Shown here: positions 27,532-36,203 of the stretch, piece by piece
Layout of the letters: the number at the start of each line of letters is the position of its first letter
Position numbering within the stretch: position 1 is the stretch's first letter
From: JALQUO01 sp964529685
Lineage (GTDB): Bacteria > Pseudomonadota > Alphaproteobacteria > Rickettsiales > Midichloriaceae
Assembly (NCBI GenBank): GCA_964529685.1
Contig: CAZGZC010000003.1
Span: 91,444-155,443, forward strand
Direction of reading: 5' to 3'
DNA length: 64,000 nucleotides
Translations under genes and position numbers: made by a program
The notes under the pieces: generated by a model
Told to the model about the DNA's origin: nothing
Database searches by the model: none
The model's input: only the letters and a program-made list of their open reading frames with translations

Positions 27532-30500
27532 GTGAAATACATTTTATTAATTCTTTTATTGTTTGTTCAAGAGAAAGCAGATTGTGCAATTGCTGATGTT
27601 TTTAAAGATTGTACTCTCCCAAATCAGGATAACAACAACAATGATAGCACAGTTTATAAAAAAATTGCTTTTCCACAAAGTGTTAAGTATACAGATGCAA
27701 TATATTGCGATTCTGTATGTACAAGAAGCTTCTCATCTGATGATTTAAGTGGAATAGGCGAAATTAATAATGATCTTATACTTAATTGTAAAAATATATG
27801 TCTTGACAAACGTTCAGAAGTTGATGAATGGAGTTATTCTGCAGGGAAGAAAATTTCTCTTAGAAGAACTTTTTCTCAACAAGTCAATTATATAGATGAG
27901 AATGGCAGAACAAAAACAAGCACAAATAGTATAAATTATTCAGTGTACCCATACACTCAACCTCTCAGTATAAAATTCAGCTCTTCTTCTAATAACAACA
28001 AGGCAACTGATTGTTATTTTTCTTATCCTCTCAACGAAAAAATTTTGAAAATCCAAAGAAATGACGGTGAAGACAATAGGATATATAATTGCGGTCACCA
28101 AATCATTACTTTGAATCCCATATTTCCTAATCTTTTTGAGATGTCTCCTAAAACTATTTCTGGAGGCAATGTTGCAGAGCTAAATATAAATTTTGATAAT
28201 TCTAAGAGTCTTTCTGAAGTATTAATAAGTAATCGTAAATATGCTGGAGTTTATAATTTTGATTTTGATGGTTATGTAAGAAGTTTTGAGTACGATCCAA
28301 GCGATTTTGATAATCTACAAACAATTGTTACAAGGCTCTTTTGTGACATATATAAACAACAAGTGATTTCTAACAACCAGTCTTTTGACTGTGGAACTGC
28401 AGCACAAAATAATGGGTTTGATGCAAGTGTGTGTAGTTTATGTAATACACCAACAGATAGAGAAAGATATAGATCTAAAGTCAGGACTGGCTTGATGACT
28501 CAACAAGAGTGTGAGAATAGTGTTAGTAATAATAACAAAGAATCATATTGTAATATTCCTAGATACAGCCTTATCTCTATGGATCAAATTAAAGCATATA
28601 ATAAAATAACAACTAATGGTAAATTTTTTACCAGTTCATTTGCAAATTCTACAACTGAAAGCGCTTGGGATAAAACAACTATGTCATATCATCCATGTTT
28701 TACTGACTTAACAACTCCTCCTAAAAATAAAGATATTATATCTAATAATATTAAACAAGATTACTATAGTACGCCAATAACTTTTGACTATTGGTACTAT
28801 AATGTAGATGGAACTAACTATCCAGATAGAGAATATAATGCAGATAAATCAACATATAGAGTTATTTACAAAACACAAAGAGTTGCTACATGGGATACTG
28901 ATAGTAAGCAATATGTCGTAAGAAGGATATTTTCTCCAAAAGTTCCTGATACCAATAACATTGAAACATTATGGATTCTCATTAGTAACGCGTATGTTAG
29001 AGATTATTCTAATAATATAGATAATTATCTCTCGCTAAACGATTCATATGACTTTTTTGTACAACCTGAGAATCTGCCTCAGAGCAATGATAAAATTGTG
29101 GAATTGAACGAAGAGCCTAAACAGGTAGGTTGTTTCGCAGACTGGATAATATATAATGAAAATTTTACAGATCTCGGTATAACCGTATCTGATGGAGATA
29201 ATTTATCAATATCGTGGGGTGGCAATGTTATTCTCGGAAATGGATTAACAATACCATTCATTGATCAAGCTATGGCTAAGAGAATTGCTGTTGGTGATAC
29301 ATCAATCTTTGAAAATTTTTCATTGAGTAGACCAGCTAATATTGTTAATGGACTAAAGTTCTTAAGAATTATAAGTAGTTTAGAATTCCAAGGTTTAGGA
29401 ACTTTAGTTGGTGAAGATGGTTCCTTACCTCAAATGCCTTCCAATCTTCAACCAAATGAGGGAAATATATGTAATGGCAAAACTATATATGATGATCTAG
29501 GAAATGGAATCCCAACTAAATGGTATGGATTGAATGGTCAAATAAGAAGAACTGCTGGATCTCCTATAAATCAAAGTAATACTACAAATACTTCATCATA
29601 TGGTAACACTGCTTCATGTCAAGAATCAAATATCCAGGGTGATAGGTATATATTTAAAGGTAAATTATCAGGTAATGGTTCTAATAAAAGGCTGAAAATC
29701 AAGTATTATTCACCTAAAACATATGAAGAACAAGTACTATTTGCCAATAGTATCTTGAATGGAGGATTTCAAATTACGATTGATAAAGGCGGTTGTCCGA
29801 GTGACAATACATCTTTAAAGATAGCATTTGGCGATTCTAACTCAGAAAATTCATTAAATTGGAGTACAATTAATAGTAATCAATTAGGTTCTGGTTATAT
29901 TATTGCACCTGATTCAGTTATTGATGGAGGATCTGTACAAATAGATAATAAGTATTCACATAATGATAATACATTGCTTTTTTTAACTGCTGATACAGCA
30001 ACTAACACTCCAATTGTTATAGATGGTGTAAACACTGCAATACCTGATGGTGGGGAAAATATTCGTATAACAGAATTAGTTGATGCTAGAAAAGATGATA
30101 CATCATTTCTGAGTGGTATTTTTAGTACTGGAAATGAATTTGCTTCTAAATTTGATCTTACGAAACAAATAGCTGAAACTATTTTCACAACTTTAATAGG
30201 TGATCCAGAAAATATTGATTCTGGAAAGAGATTTGATGGAGTGATCGTTATGTTATCAATAGCTTTTTGTGAATCTATATCTACGATAGTCAGAGCAATG
30301 TTAGTACTATACATTGGATTATTAGGTATACAGTTTATGATAGGTACAGTACAAATGAACCAGAAAGAGCTGATAGGCAGATTAATAAAAATATCAGTAG
30401 TTATGATGATGTTTTCTCCTACAGCTTGGGATTGGTTTACTCAAAACTATATCAGAATGTGTATTGTTGGAAGTCTTAAATTAGCTCTTGAATTCCAAAA

Positions 30501-31332
30501 CATGATATATAGTATTTTAAGTAAAGCAGAAATCATAAATGATAGTGTATTTAGTTTATTCTCTATGTGGAAGCTTTTCTTCTATGTTATTCAACAAACA
30601 TTTACAGCAAAGTTAATTGCATTAGCCTTCTCAAGCTTAGCAGGATTAGCTATAGCAATTATAATTGTTTACGGCGTTGTGAAATCTTTTTTGATTATTA
30701 TTGAAGGTATATTCGTATATCTATCAGCTATTCTTACACAATCAGTTTTATTAATAATGTCACCATTATTCTTCCCATTTAAGCTTTTTAAAAAAACTGA
30801 AGATCTATTTGATAGATGGGCTAAACAAGTTATTTCATTTGCAATTATTCCATCAACAGTTGCAATATCAATTACTTTATATTTTCTACTTTTATTAATA
30901 GGCATTGATGCAGTAATGGGTTTTTCATACTGTAAAGCTTGCTGGATAAGTATTTTTAGTTTTTGTCTTGTAGATACTTTTTATATACTAGACTTAAGTT
31001 TTATTCCTCATAATGGTGCATCTGATTTTGTGTTACCAATGGGGATTGTTTCAGGTGCTCTCACTTTTCTCATTATCACCCATACAGGTAAAAATGTCGT
31101 GAAATTGGCTGTTGGTATGATAAGTCGTATTATTACTTTCCAAGCACAGACTTTAGGTCAAAATTCAATGGTTGGAGTTATGTCTTTAGCAGCTAAATCT
31201 GCAATAGGAATTGTTGCTCAAACTACAGAAAAAATAGGAGGTGGATCTAGTACAGATAAAGAACTAACAAAACAAAGAGATTTAGGTAGTATTGGTGATA
31301 AAATTAAGGATTTTGATAGATTTGGTAAATGA
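27532..31332 (+). CDS. VirB6/TrbL-family type IV secretion protein
   Basis: A 1266-residue VirB6-like inner-membrane protein of a type IV secretion system. It begins at a GTG with a signal peptide (KYILLILLLFVQEKADC), followed by a long region of about 880 residues with many cysteines, presumably outside the cytoplasm, and then about six membrane spans between residues 902 and 1200, including GLLGIQFMIG and the TrbL-like IIEGIFVYLSAILTQSVLLIMSPLFFPFKLF block. Giant VirB6 proteins with an extended extracytoplasmic part are characteristic of Rickettsiales, where they usually follow virB3-virB4. Here no other vir gene is adjacent. The stop overlaps the next gene by ATGA. Whether it is the core VirB6 or an extra paralogue cannot be told. 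Confidence 0.85.
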   Translation: MKYILLILLLFVQEKADCAIADVFKDCTLPNQDNNNNDSTVYKKIAFPQSVKYTDAIYCDSVCTRSFSSDDLSGIGEINNDLILNCKNICLDKRSEVDEWSYSAGKKISLRRTFSQQVNYIDENGRTKTSTNSINYSVYPYTQPLSIKFSSSSNNNKATDCYFSYPLNEKILKIQRNDGEDNRIYNCGHQIITLNPIFPNLFEMSPKTISGGNVAELNINFDNSKSLSEVLISNRKYAGVYNFDFDGYVRSFEYDPSDFDNLQTIVTRLFCDIYKQQVISNNQSFDCGTAAQNNGFDASVCSLCNTPTDRERYRSKVRTGLMTQQECENSVSNNNKESYCNIPRYSLISMDQIKAYNKITTNGKFFTSSFANSTTESAWDKTTMSYHPCFTDLTTPPKNKDIISNNIKQDYYSTPITFDYWYYNVDGTNYPDREYNADKSTYRVIYKTQRVATWDTDSKQYVVRRIFSPKVPDTNNIETLWILISNAYVRDYSNNIDNYLSLNDSYDFFVQPENLPQSNDKIVELNEEPKQVGCFADWIIYNENFTDLGITVSDGDNLSISWGGNVILGNGLTIPFIDQAMAKRIAVGDTSIFENFSLSRPANIVNGLKFLRIISSLEFQGLGTLVGEDGSLPQMPSNLQPNEGNICNGKTIYDDLGNGIPTKWYGLNGQIRRTAGSPINQSNTTNTSSYGNTASCQESNIQGDRYIFKGKLSGNGSNKRLKIKYYSPKTYEEQVLFANSILNGGFQITIDKGGCPSDNTSLKIAFGDSNSENSLNWSTINSNQLGSGYIIAPDSVIDGGSVQIDNKYSHNDNTLLFLTADTATNTPIVIDGVNTAIPDGGENIRITELVDARKDDTSFLSGIFSTGNEFASKFDLTKQIAETIFTTLIGDPENIDSGKRFDGVIVMLSIAFCESISTIVRAMLVLYIGLLGIQFMIGTVQMNQKELIGRLIKISVVMMMFSPTAWDWFTQNYIRMCIVGSLKLALEFQNMIYSILSKAEIINDSVFSLFSMWKLFFYVIQQTFTAKLIALAFSSLAGLAIAIIIVYGVVKSFLIIIEGIFVYLSAILTQSVLLIMSPLFFPFKLFKKTEDLFDRWAKQVISFAIIPSTVAISITLYFLLLLIGIDAVMGFSYCKACWISIFSFCLVDTFYILDLSFIPHNGASDFVLPMGIVSGALTFLIITHTGKNVVKLAVGMISRIITFQAQTLGQNSMVGVMSLAAKSAIGIVAQTTEKIGGGSSTDKELTKQRDLGSIGDKIKDFDRFGK

Positions 31333-32411
31333 AAAGAGTAGATGCAATCAATCTTATACAAGCCAGGAATACTATTATTAAAGCTTCTGATTTACAAGCA
31401 CTTCAAACTTATAAAGGTGTAGTAAGCAGTATTAGTAATGACTCTATTACATTAATAACAGATTTTGGAGTTATAAAACTTCCACTGATTCCAAATCTTG
31501 TTGTTAATCAAAATATATCAATTGGCGTATATGATGTACTGAATAGTACTGAGATGCTCAAGCTTAAAATAAGCGTCCATGGCGCTATTGGTGTTGATGA
31601 TAAAATCTACCAATTTCTAGTAAAACGGGATAATATTAATCATAGCTTAGTCAATATTAATGATATAATTGAGCTTGCTCAAAATCCTAGCAACCAAGTT
31701 ACCTATCAATTATCTGCTAATACAAGCTTTGATCAGCTAGTAAATATCAACTTTCGGCTGCACGATGCTGGTCAGGATAAAATCTTTTTACGTGATAATA
31801 ATATTTATGTTGATATTAACGATAGACTTTATCGTATCATTGAGGAAGTACCCCAACTAAAAAATCTTTTATCTTCGGCAGCGCATAATGTGTCTGTTAC
31901 TATTATCCAAATATTTAACTTAAAGGAAAATATTAACCATTTAATTGAAATCATCTCTAAATCATTATCGGTTCAATCTCTAGCAGAGGTTGTATCAATT
32001 CTATCTCAATCGTCAGTACAAGTCCCAGTACCAAGTAACTACTTAGTTGCATATCAGGCGGTCTTTTTTCCAATTTTTAATCAATTCAAGCGAGCAAGAT
32101 TACAAATAAGAGAATCTCGTGGTAGTTGTAAAATTCTCAGACTTATCTTTGAACTTGAGTCAGAAACTGGTATCCTAAGCATAATCGATTGTTTATATGT
32201 GTCATCCTCTCTAAATGTAGTTGTCCGCTCTGATTATAAATTATCGTCTGAATTTACGTCTAATTTGATCACATCTTTCAATCGATTCTTATCACAAATG
32301 CAACTTTCTGGATCAATCATGTTTTCTATTCAATCGACTGAGTTGCTTAAACAAATTTTAACTGACAGAAACAACAATTTTCATGATCAGAACTATACAT
32401 GTACTGTCTGA
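31329..32411 (+). CDS. Unknown protein coupled to the VirB6-like gene
   Basis: A 360-residue soluble protein with no firm family. It overlaps the VirB6-like gene by four bases (ATGA), so the two are translationally coupled. The N-terminal part (SISNDSITLITDFGVIKLPL) looks like a small beta barrel. The last 110 residues (RLQIRESRGSCKILRLIFEL … NVVVRSDYKLSSEFTSNLIT … FLSQMQLSGSIMFSIQ) have the strand-helix-strand rhythm of the FliK hook-length-control C-terminal domain, but without clear signature residues. FlhB, the partner of FliK, is elsewhere in this window. The FliK idea is speculative; a secretion-linked role is suggested by context only. Confidence 0.6.
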   Translation: MKRVDAINLIQARNTIIKASDLQALQTYKGVVSSISNDSITLITDFGVIKLPLIPNLVVNQNISIGVYDVLNSTEMLKLKISVHGAIGVDDKIYQFLVKRDNINHSLVNINDIIELAQNPSNQVTYQLSANTSFDQLVNINFRLHDAGQDKIFLRDNNIYVDINDRLYRIIEEVPQLKNLLSSAAHNVSVTIIQIFNLKENINHLIEIISKSLSVQSLAEVVSILSQSSVQVPVPSNYLVAYQAVFFPIFNQFKRARLQIRESRGSCKILRLIFELESETGILSIIDCLYVSSSLNVVVRSDYKLSSEFTSNLITSFNRFLSQMQLSGSIMFSIQSTELLKQILTDRNNNFHDQNYTCTV

Positions 32412-32440
32412 TATGTTAATAATTATGACAAAAACTTTAA

Positions 32441-32776
32441 ATGCCTCAAATTAATTTTATAAATAGAGATAGCTCTGTGAAATCAGTTGAAGGAAAAGTT
32501 GGTTTATCTGTACTTGAGATTGCTCACAAAAATAATATTGATATTGAAGGTGCTTGCGGTGGATCACTCGCTTGTTCTACTTGTCATGTCATAGTTGATG
32601 AGTCTGATTTCAGTAAGTTAGAGCCAGCTACAGATGACGAAGAGGATATGCTAGATCTTGCTTTTGACTTACAGCAAACATCTAGGTTGTGTTGTCAGAT
32701 AATTATGACTGAAGATTTAGATGGTATCACTGTTAAATTACCTCAAGCTACTCGTAACATTCTCTTGGAAGATTAA
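32441..32776 (+). CDS. fdx: Isc-type [2Fe-2S] ferredoxin
   Basis: Adrenodoxin-type ferredoxin that serves Fe-S cluster assembly. Cluster ligands are Cys39, Cys45, Cys48 (ACGGSLACSTC) and Cys84 (SRLCCQI), giving the C-x5-C-x2-C-x35-C spacing of bacterial Fdx. The 111-residue length is standard. The isc genes usually next to it are not in this window. It lies 29 bases after the unknown gene coupled to the VirB6-like gene and is convergent with sdhA. Confidence 0.94.
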   Translation: MPQINFINRDSSVKSVEGKVGLSVLEIAHKNNIDIEGACGGSLACSTCHVIVDESDFSKLEPATDDEEDMLDLAFDLQQTSRLCCQIIMTEDLDGITVKLPQATRNILLED

Positions 32777-32814
32777 AACGGAACTGTTAACCTCAACTGT
32801 AATGATCGTTTTTT

Positions 32815-34605
32815 CTAGTACACTCGTTTCTTGAGAGCTATTGACTGCACTTCATCTGTTAAAGTTGTCAATGTTACTGGTCTATATTCAAATTTTATCT
32901 GACAATTATCTCTATCAACTGATATTAGACTGTGCTTGAGCCAATTTTTATCATCTCTCTCTGGGTAGTCTTCTCTAGCATGTGCTCCACGGCTTTCTTT
33001 CCTATTGAGAGCTGAGAATATTGTTGCTACTGATTGCAATCTTAGATTGTCTAACTCCATTGTTTCAACTAGATCGCTGTTCCAAATCATACTTGTGTCT
33101 GTAACTTTGACTGAATCAAATTTCTGAAAATTATCAACGATTTTGTTGCATCCTTCCTGTAATTTCTCTTCTGTTCTAAAGACACCTGCATATTGTTGCA
33201 TTATTAATTGCATTTCGCTTCTCAATTCAGCTGTAGAAAATTTGCCTTGTGCATGTCGTAACTTATCAAAATAATCAATGCTTGTTTGACCATCATTCTT
33301 CGATAATATAATATTTAGTCCTGGTTTAACGATTTCTACTGCTCGCATTGCTGCTGCACGACCGAATACTACTAGATCTAATAGTGAATTTGAGCCTAAT
33401 CTATTAGCACCATGGACTGAGACGCAAGCTGTTTCGCCTACTGCCATTAGACCTGGTACTACATGCTGACCGTCTTGATTATAACAGACAACTTCTCCGT
33501 GTATATTTGTCGGAATCCCACCCATATTATAGTGTACTGTAGGTTGTACTGGAATAGGTTCTTTTGTTACATCAACACCAGCAAAAATTTTAGCTGTTTC
33601 AGAAATTCCTGGTAATCTTTCATGTATTGTTTTATGATTTAAATGTGATAAAACCAGCATTACGCAGTCTTTATTTGGACCGCATCCTCTTCCTGCGTTG
33701 ACTTCCATTGTTATTGCACGACTGACTACGTCTCTAGAAGCCAGATCTTTTGCATGTGGTGCATATTTTGCCATAAATCGCTCACCTTCTGAGTTGATGA
33801 GATATCCACCTTCACCTCTGACTCCTTCACTTATCAAACATCCCGCACCATGTATACCCGTTGGATGAAACTGTACAAATTCCATGTCTTGGAGTTGTAG
33901 TCCAGCTCGTAGTACAATACCATTTCCATCGCCTGTACAAGTGTGAGCTGAAGTTGCTGTGAAATATGCTCGTCCGTACCCACCAGTAGCTAATAATACA
34001 ACTTGTGCGCTAAATCTATGTAATATTCCATCTTCAAGTGAGTAAGCTAAAATCCCTTTAATTCCCCTCTTTTCATCTTTTATAAGATCAATTGTGAAGT
34101 ATTCAACGAAGAATTTGGCTTTCAGTCTTAAACATTGTTGATATAGTGTATGTAGAATTGCATGTCCAGTTCTATCTGCTGCTGCGCAAGTCCTTTGTGC
34201 ACTACCACCTTCGCCAAAATGAGTTGTCATACCTCCGAATGGTCGTTGATAAATTTTCCCTTCTTTTGTACGCGAGAATGGTACTCCATATTTTTCAAGT
34301 TCAATCACAGATTGCATAGCATTTTTACACATATACTCAATTGCGTCTTGATCACCTAGCCAATCTGATCCTTTTACTGTATCATACATGTGCCAACGCC
34401 AGTCATCATCTCCCATATTGCCTAGTGCTGCACTTATTCCACCCTGCGCTGCAACTGTATGACTTCTTGTGGGAAAAACTTTTGTGACACATGCTACTCT
34501 CAGTCCTGTTTCCAACATCTTTAAAGTCGCTATTAGCCCTGCGCCACCGGCACCGACAACTATTGCATCGTAATGATGATCAACTATATTATATGTACTT
34601 TTCAT
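32815..34605 (-). CDS. sdhA: Succinate dehydrogenase flavoprotein subunit
   Basis: FAD-containing catalytic subunit of complex II, oxidising succinate to fumarate at the inner membrane. The dinucleotide-binding GxGxxG is in AIVVGAGGAGLIATLKML near residues 14-31, and the flavin-linking His is in RSHTVAAQGGISAALG near 48. The active-site HPTG (QFHPTGIHGAGCL) and SRDVVSRA segments are conserved. At 596 residues the length is normal. Its start overlaps the sdhD stop by four bases, so sdhC, sdhD and sdhA form one operon; sdhB is absent here. Confidence 0.97.
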   Translation of the reverse strand: MKSTYNIVDHHYDAIVVGAGGAGLIATLKMLETGLRVACVTKVFPTRSHTVAAQGGISAALGNMGDDDWRWHMYDTVKGSDWLGDQDAIEYMCKNAMQSVIELEKYGVPFSRTKEGKIYQRPFGGMTTHFGEGGSAQRTCAAADRTGHAILHTLYQQCLRLKAKFFVEYFTIDLIKDEKRGIKGILAYSLEDGILHRFSAQVVLLATGGYGRAYFTATSAHTCTGDGNGIVLRAGLQLQDMEFVQFHPTGIHGAGCLISEGVRGEGGYLINSEGERFMAKYAPHAKDLASRDVVSRAITMEVNAGRGCGPNKDCVMLVLSHLNHKTIHERLPGISETAKIFAGVDVTKEPIPVQPTVHYNMGGIPTNIHGEVVCYNQDGQHVVPGLMAVGETACVSVHGANRLGSNSLLDLVVFGRAAAMRAVEIVKPGLNIILSKNDGQTSIDYFDKLRHAQGKFSTAELRSEMQLIMQQYAGVFRTEEKLQEGCNKIVDNFQKFDSVKVTDTSMIWNSDLVETMELDNLRLQSVATIFSALNRKESRGAHAREDYPERDDKNWLKHSLISVDRDNCQIKFEYRPVTLTTLTDEVQSIALKKRVY

Positions 34606-35042
34606 AGCCTACTTTCATTTATTTTGTAGCTATTTACAACTTTCATATGCATATCTATAGAAAAAATAGTTAGAAATACAACAGCAAATATTGCGCATCC
34701 ATATATGACTGTTAATAAAATCTTCTTCATTACACTGCAATGAATATAGTCCTGTATTACTGATTGCATTCCAAGAATTCCGTGATATAGCCCACAAGCA
34801 ATAAATATAATCATGTAAGTTATATTATGTGTCCCACCAAATATTTTTTGCAGTTGCGTACTCTCAAGTTTACTATTGTTAAAAATCATACATCCTATAT
34901 TTGGTAGTAGATAAAATAGAATCCATATTGATACTGGTATTATCACTGCTCCAGTAACTTTTTGCATCAGATAAAATTTAGTCGCTGTACCACTCATATT
35001 ATAGGTATATATTAAATTCAAAATCAGTTTAAAAACATGCAA
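34602..35042 (-). CDS. sdhD: Succinate dehydrogenase membrane anchor SdhD
   Basis: Small membrane anchor subunit of complex II with three hydrophobic segments. The helix-I entry GTATKFYLMQKVTGAVIIPV resembles SdhD (GSA..WLLQR.TG), and the histidine in CGLYHGILGMQSVIQDYI on the second helix is the expected heme ligand. The longest frame starts at 35042 and overlaps sdhC by 19 bases; an internal ATG at 34997 is also possible and would leave a 26-base gap. It lies between sdhC and sdhA in the same operon. Confidence 0.88.
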   Translation of the reverse strand: MHVFKLILNLIYTYNMSGTATKFYLMQKVTGAVIIPVSIWILFYLLPNIGCMIFNNSKLESTQLQKIFGGTHNITYMIIFIACGLYHGILGMQSVIQDYIHCSVMKKILLTVIYGCAIFAVVFLTIFSIDMHMKVVNSYKINESRL

Positions 35043-35404
35043 ACACTTGTTAGACTCATTACAATCGTAGTTATAATTATAACTGTCGCTGATTGTTTGG
35101 CATTGATGATATCTACTCCTATGCCGCAGCTCCAGAAAAGGTATCTAATCCCAGTACACACATGATATGAAAGACAAACTATAAAAATAATGACACTAAT
35201 AATCAATATATTTCTCAATATAAAATTATCTTGTACGGCACTATAATTCAGAGAAGCATCAGTTTGACTAAAAATAAAACAAACTAAAGCAAGCAAAAGA
35301 AAAAAAACGAACATATATACACCAGTTATGCGATGTAGTATAGAAAAAACAGATGTTATCTGTGGTTTATATATAGACAAATGCGGCGATATAGGTCTTT
35401 TCAT
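35024..35404 (-). CDS. sdhC: Succinate dehydrogenase cytochrome b556 subunit SdhC
   Basis: Heme- and quinone-binding membrane subunit of complex II. The N-terminal signature RPISPHLSIYKPQITSVFSI followed by LHRITGVYMF is diagnostic, and the heme-ligating His is in SYHVCTGIRYLFWSCG. Three hydrophobic segments fit the family. I chose the ATG at 35404, which gives the conserved MKRPISPHL start; the frame runs six codons further up. First gene of the sdhCDA operon. Confidence 0.93.
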   Translation of the reverse strand: MKRPISPHLSIYKPQITSVFSILHRITGVYMFVFFLLLALVCFIFSQTDASLNYSAVQDNFILRNILIISVIIFIVCLSYHVCTGIRYLFWSCGIGVDIINAKQSATVIIITTIVMSLTSVCMFLN

Positions 35405-35422
35405 ACTTGTTATTTTAATCAC

Positions 35423-36014
35423 TATATTAAATATGCCAAACAGAGTTGTAATCTACAATTTAAACAACTAAAAAATCATTATAACATATTGAAATTCGCT
35501 TCACAATACTTTTTTATTATGTATTTTGCAAAGCTAGTTATAATGCGTCATTCTTATTTTAGTGGAGTTTTAGCGATTAAATTAGCTTGGATTCTATTAA
35601 GTTCTTCTAGTTTGTTTAATACAAATTAAAAGTTGGATAATAAAACCAAAATAAAAGGTATGATAAAGGGATCTTTTCAAAAGAATTTTTCCATGATATT
35701 TGACTTACAAACAACAACAGTTTTATTTAGCATTAAAGGACTTGAAAATAAGTCTCAGTATTGGAATTAGTGACTTAAATGCTGCTGCAAAACAGAATTT
35801 CATGTCTAAAATTTAATAGCTTATTAGATAAAATATATTCAGATTCATCAACAATGATAGCGATAGAATTTGTAAAACATTTCTTATGCACAGCATAGAT
35901 TGAATATATGGTAAATAGTAATTTTGAAAATCATAATGTTGTTATACAACTAATGCTTTAATCTTAGAAAAATGATAGTATTAACGATGATGTTTAAATA
36001 AAAAATTAAAAATA
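35423..36014. other. Non-coding gap upstream of sdhC
   Basis: About 590 bases separating the divergent sdh operon and the zinc-finger gene. The sdh promoter must be here, but I cannot pick one motif with confidence. A 36-codon plus-strand frame at 35660-35770 is open but unremarkable. No RNA gene or repeat is evident. Confidence 0.35.
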
Positions 36015-36203
36015 ATGATGAAAATTTCATGTAATGGATCGAGTGATTCTGCATCTAAACATCCACTAATATATTTAAAAATTAATGAAAAAACTGATAC
36101 AATATGCCAATATTGCTCAAAAAAGTTTGTGGTAACTAAACAAAAAAATAATAAAACTTATATTGAGATATCTGAGGCAATAAACAATCAGGAATTTAAC
36201 TGA
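36015..36203 (+). CDS. CHCC zinc-finger protein
   Basis: A 62-residue protein of the zf-CHCC family, related to the C-terminal zinc domain of mitochondrial complex I subunit NDUFS6. The pattern Cys6 … HPLIYLKI (His16) … CQYC (Cys31, Cys34) followed by KKFV matches the family's C-x9-H-x14-C-x2-C arrangement. Alphaproteobacterial homologues are short stand-alone proteins like this one, possibly linked to respiratory chain assembly. It overlaps the 3' end of the AsmA-like gene on the other strand by 16 bases. Confidence 0.85.
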   Translation: MMKISCNGSSDSASKHPLIYLKINEKTDTICQYCSKKFVVTKQKNNKTYIEISEAINNQEFN

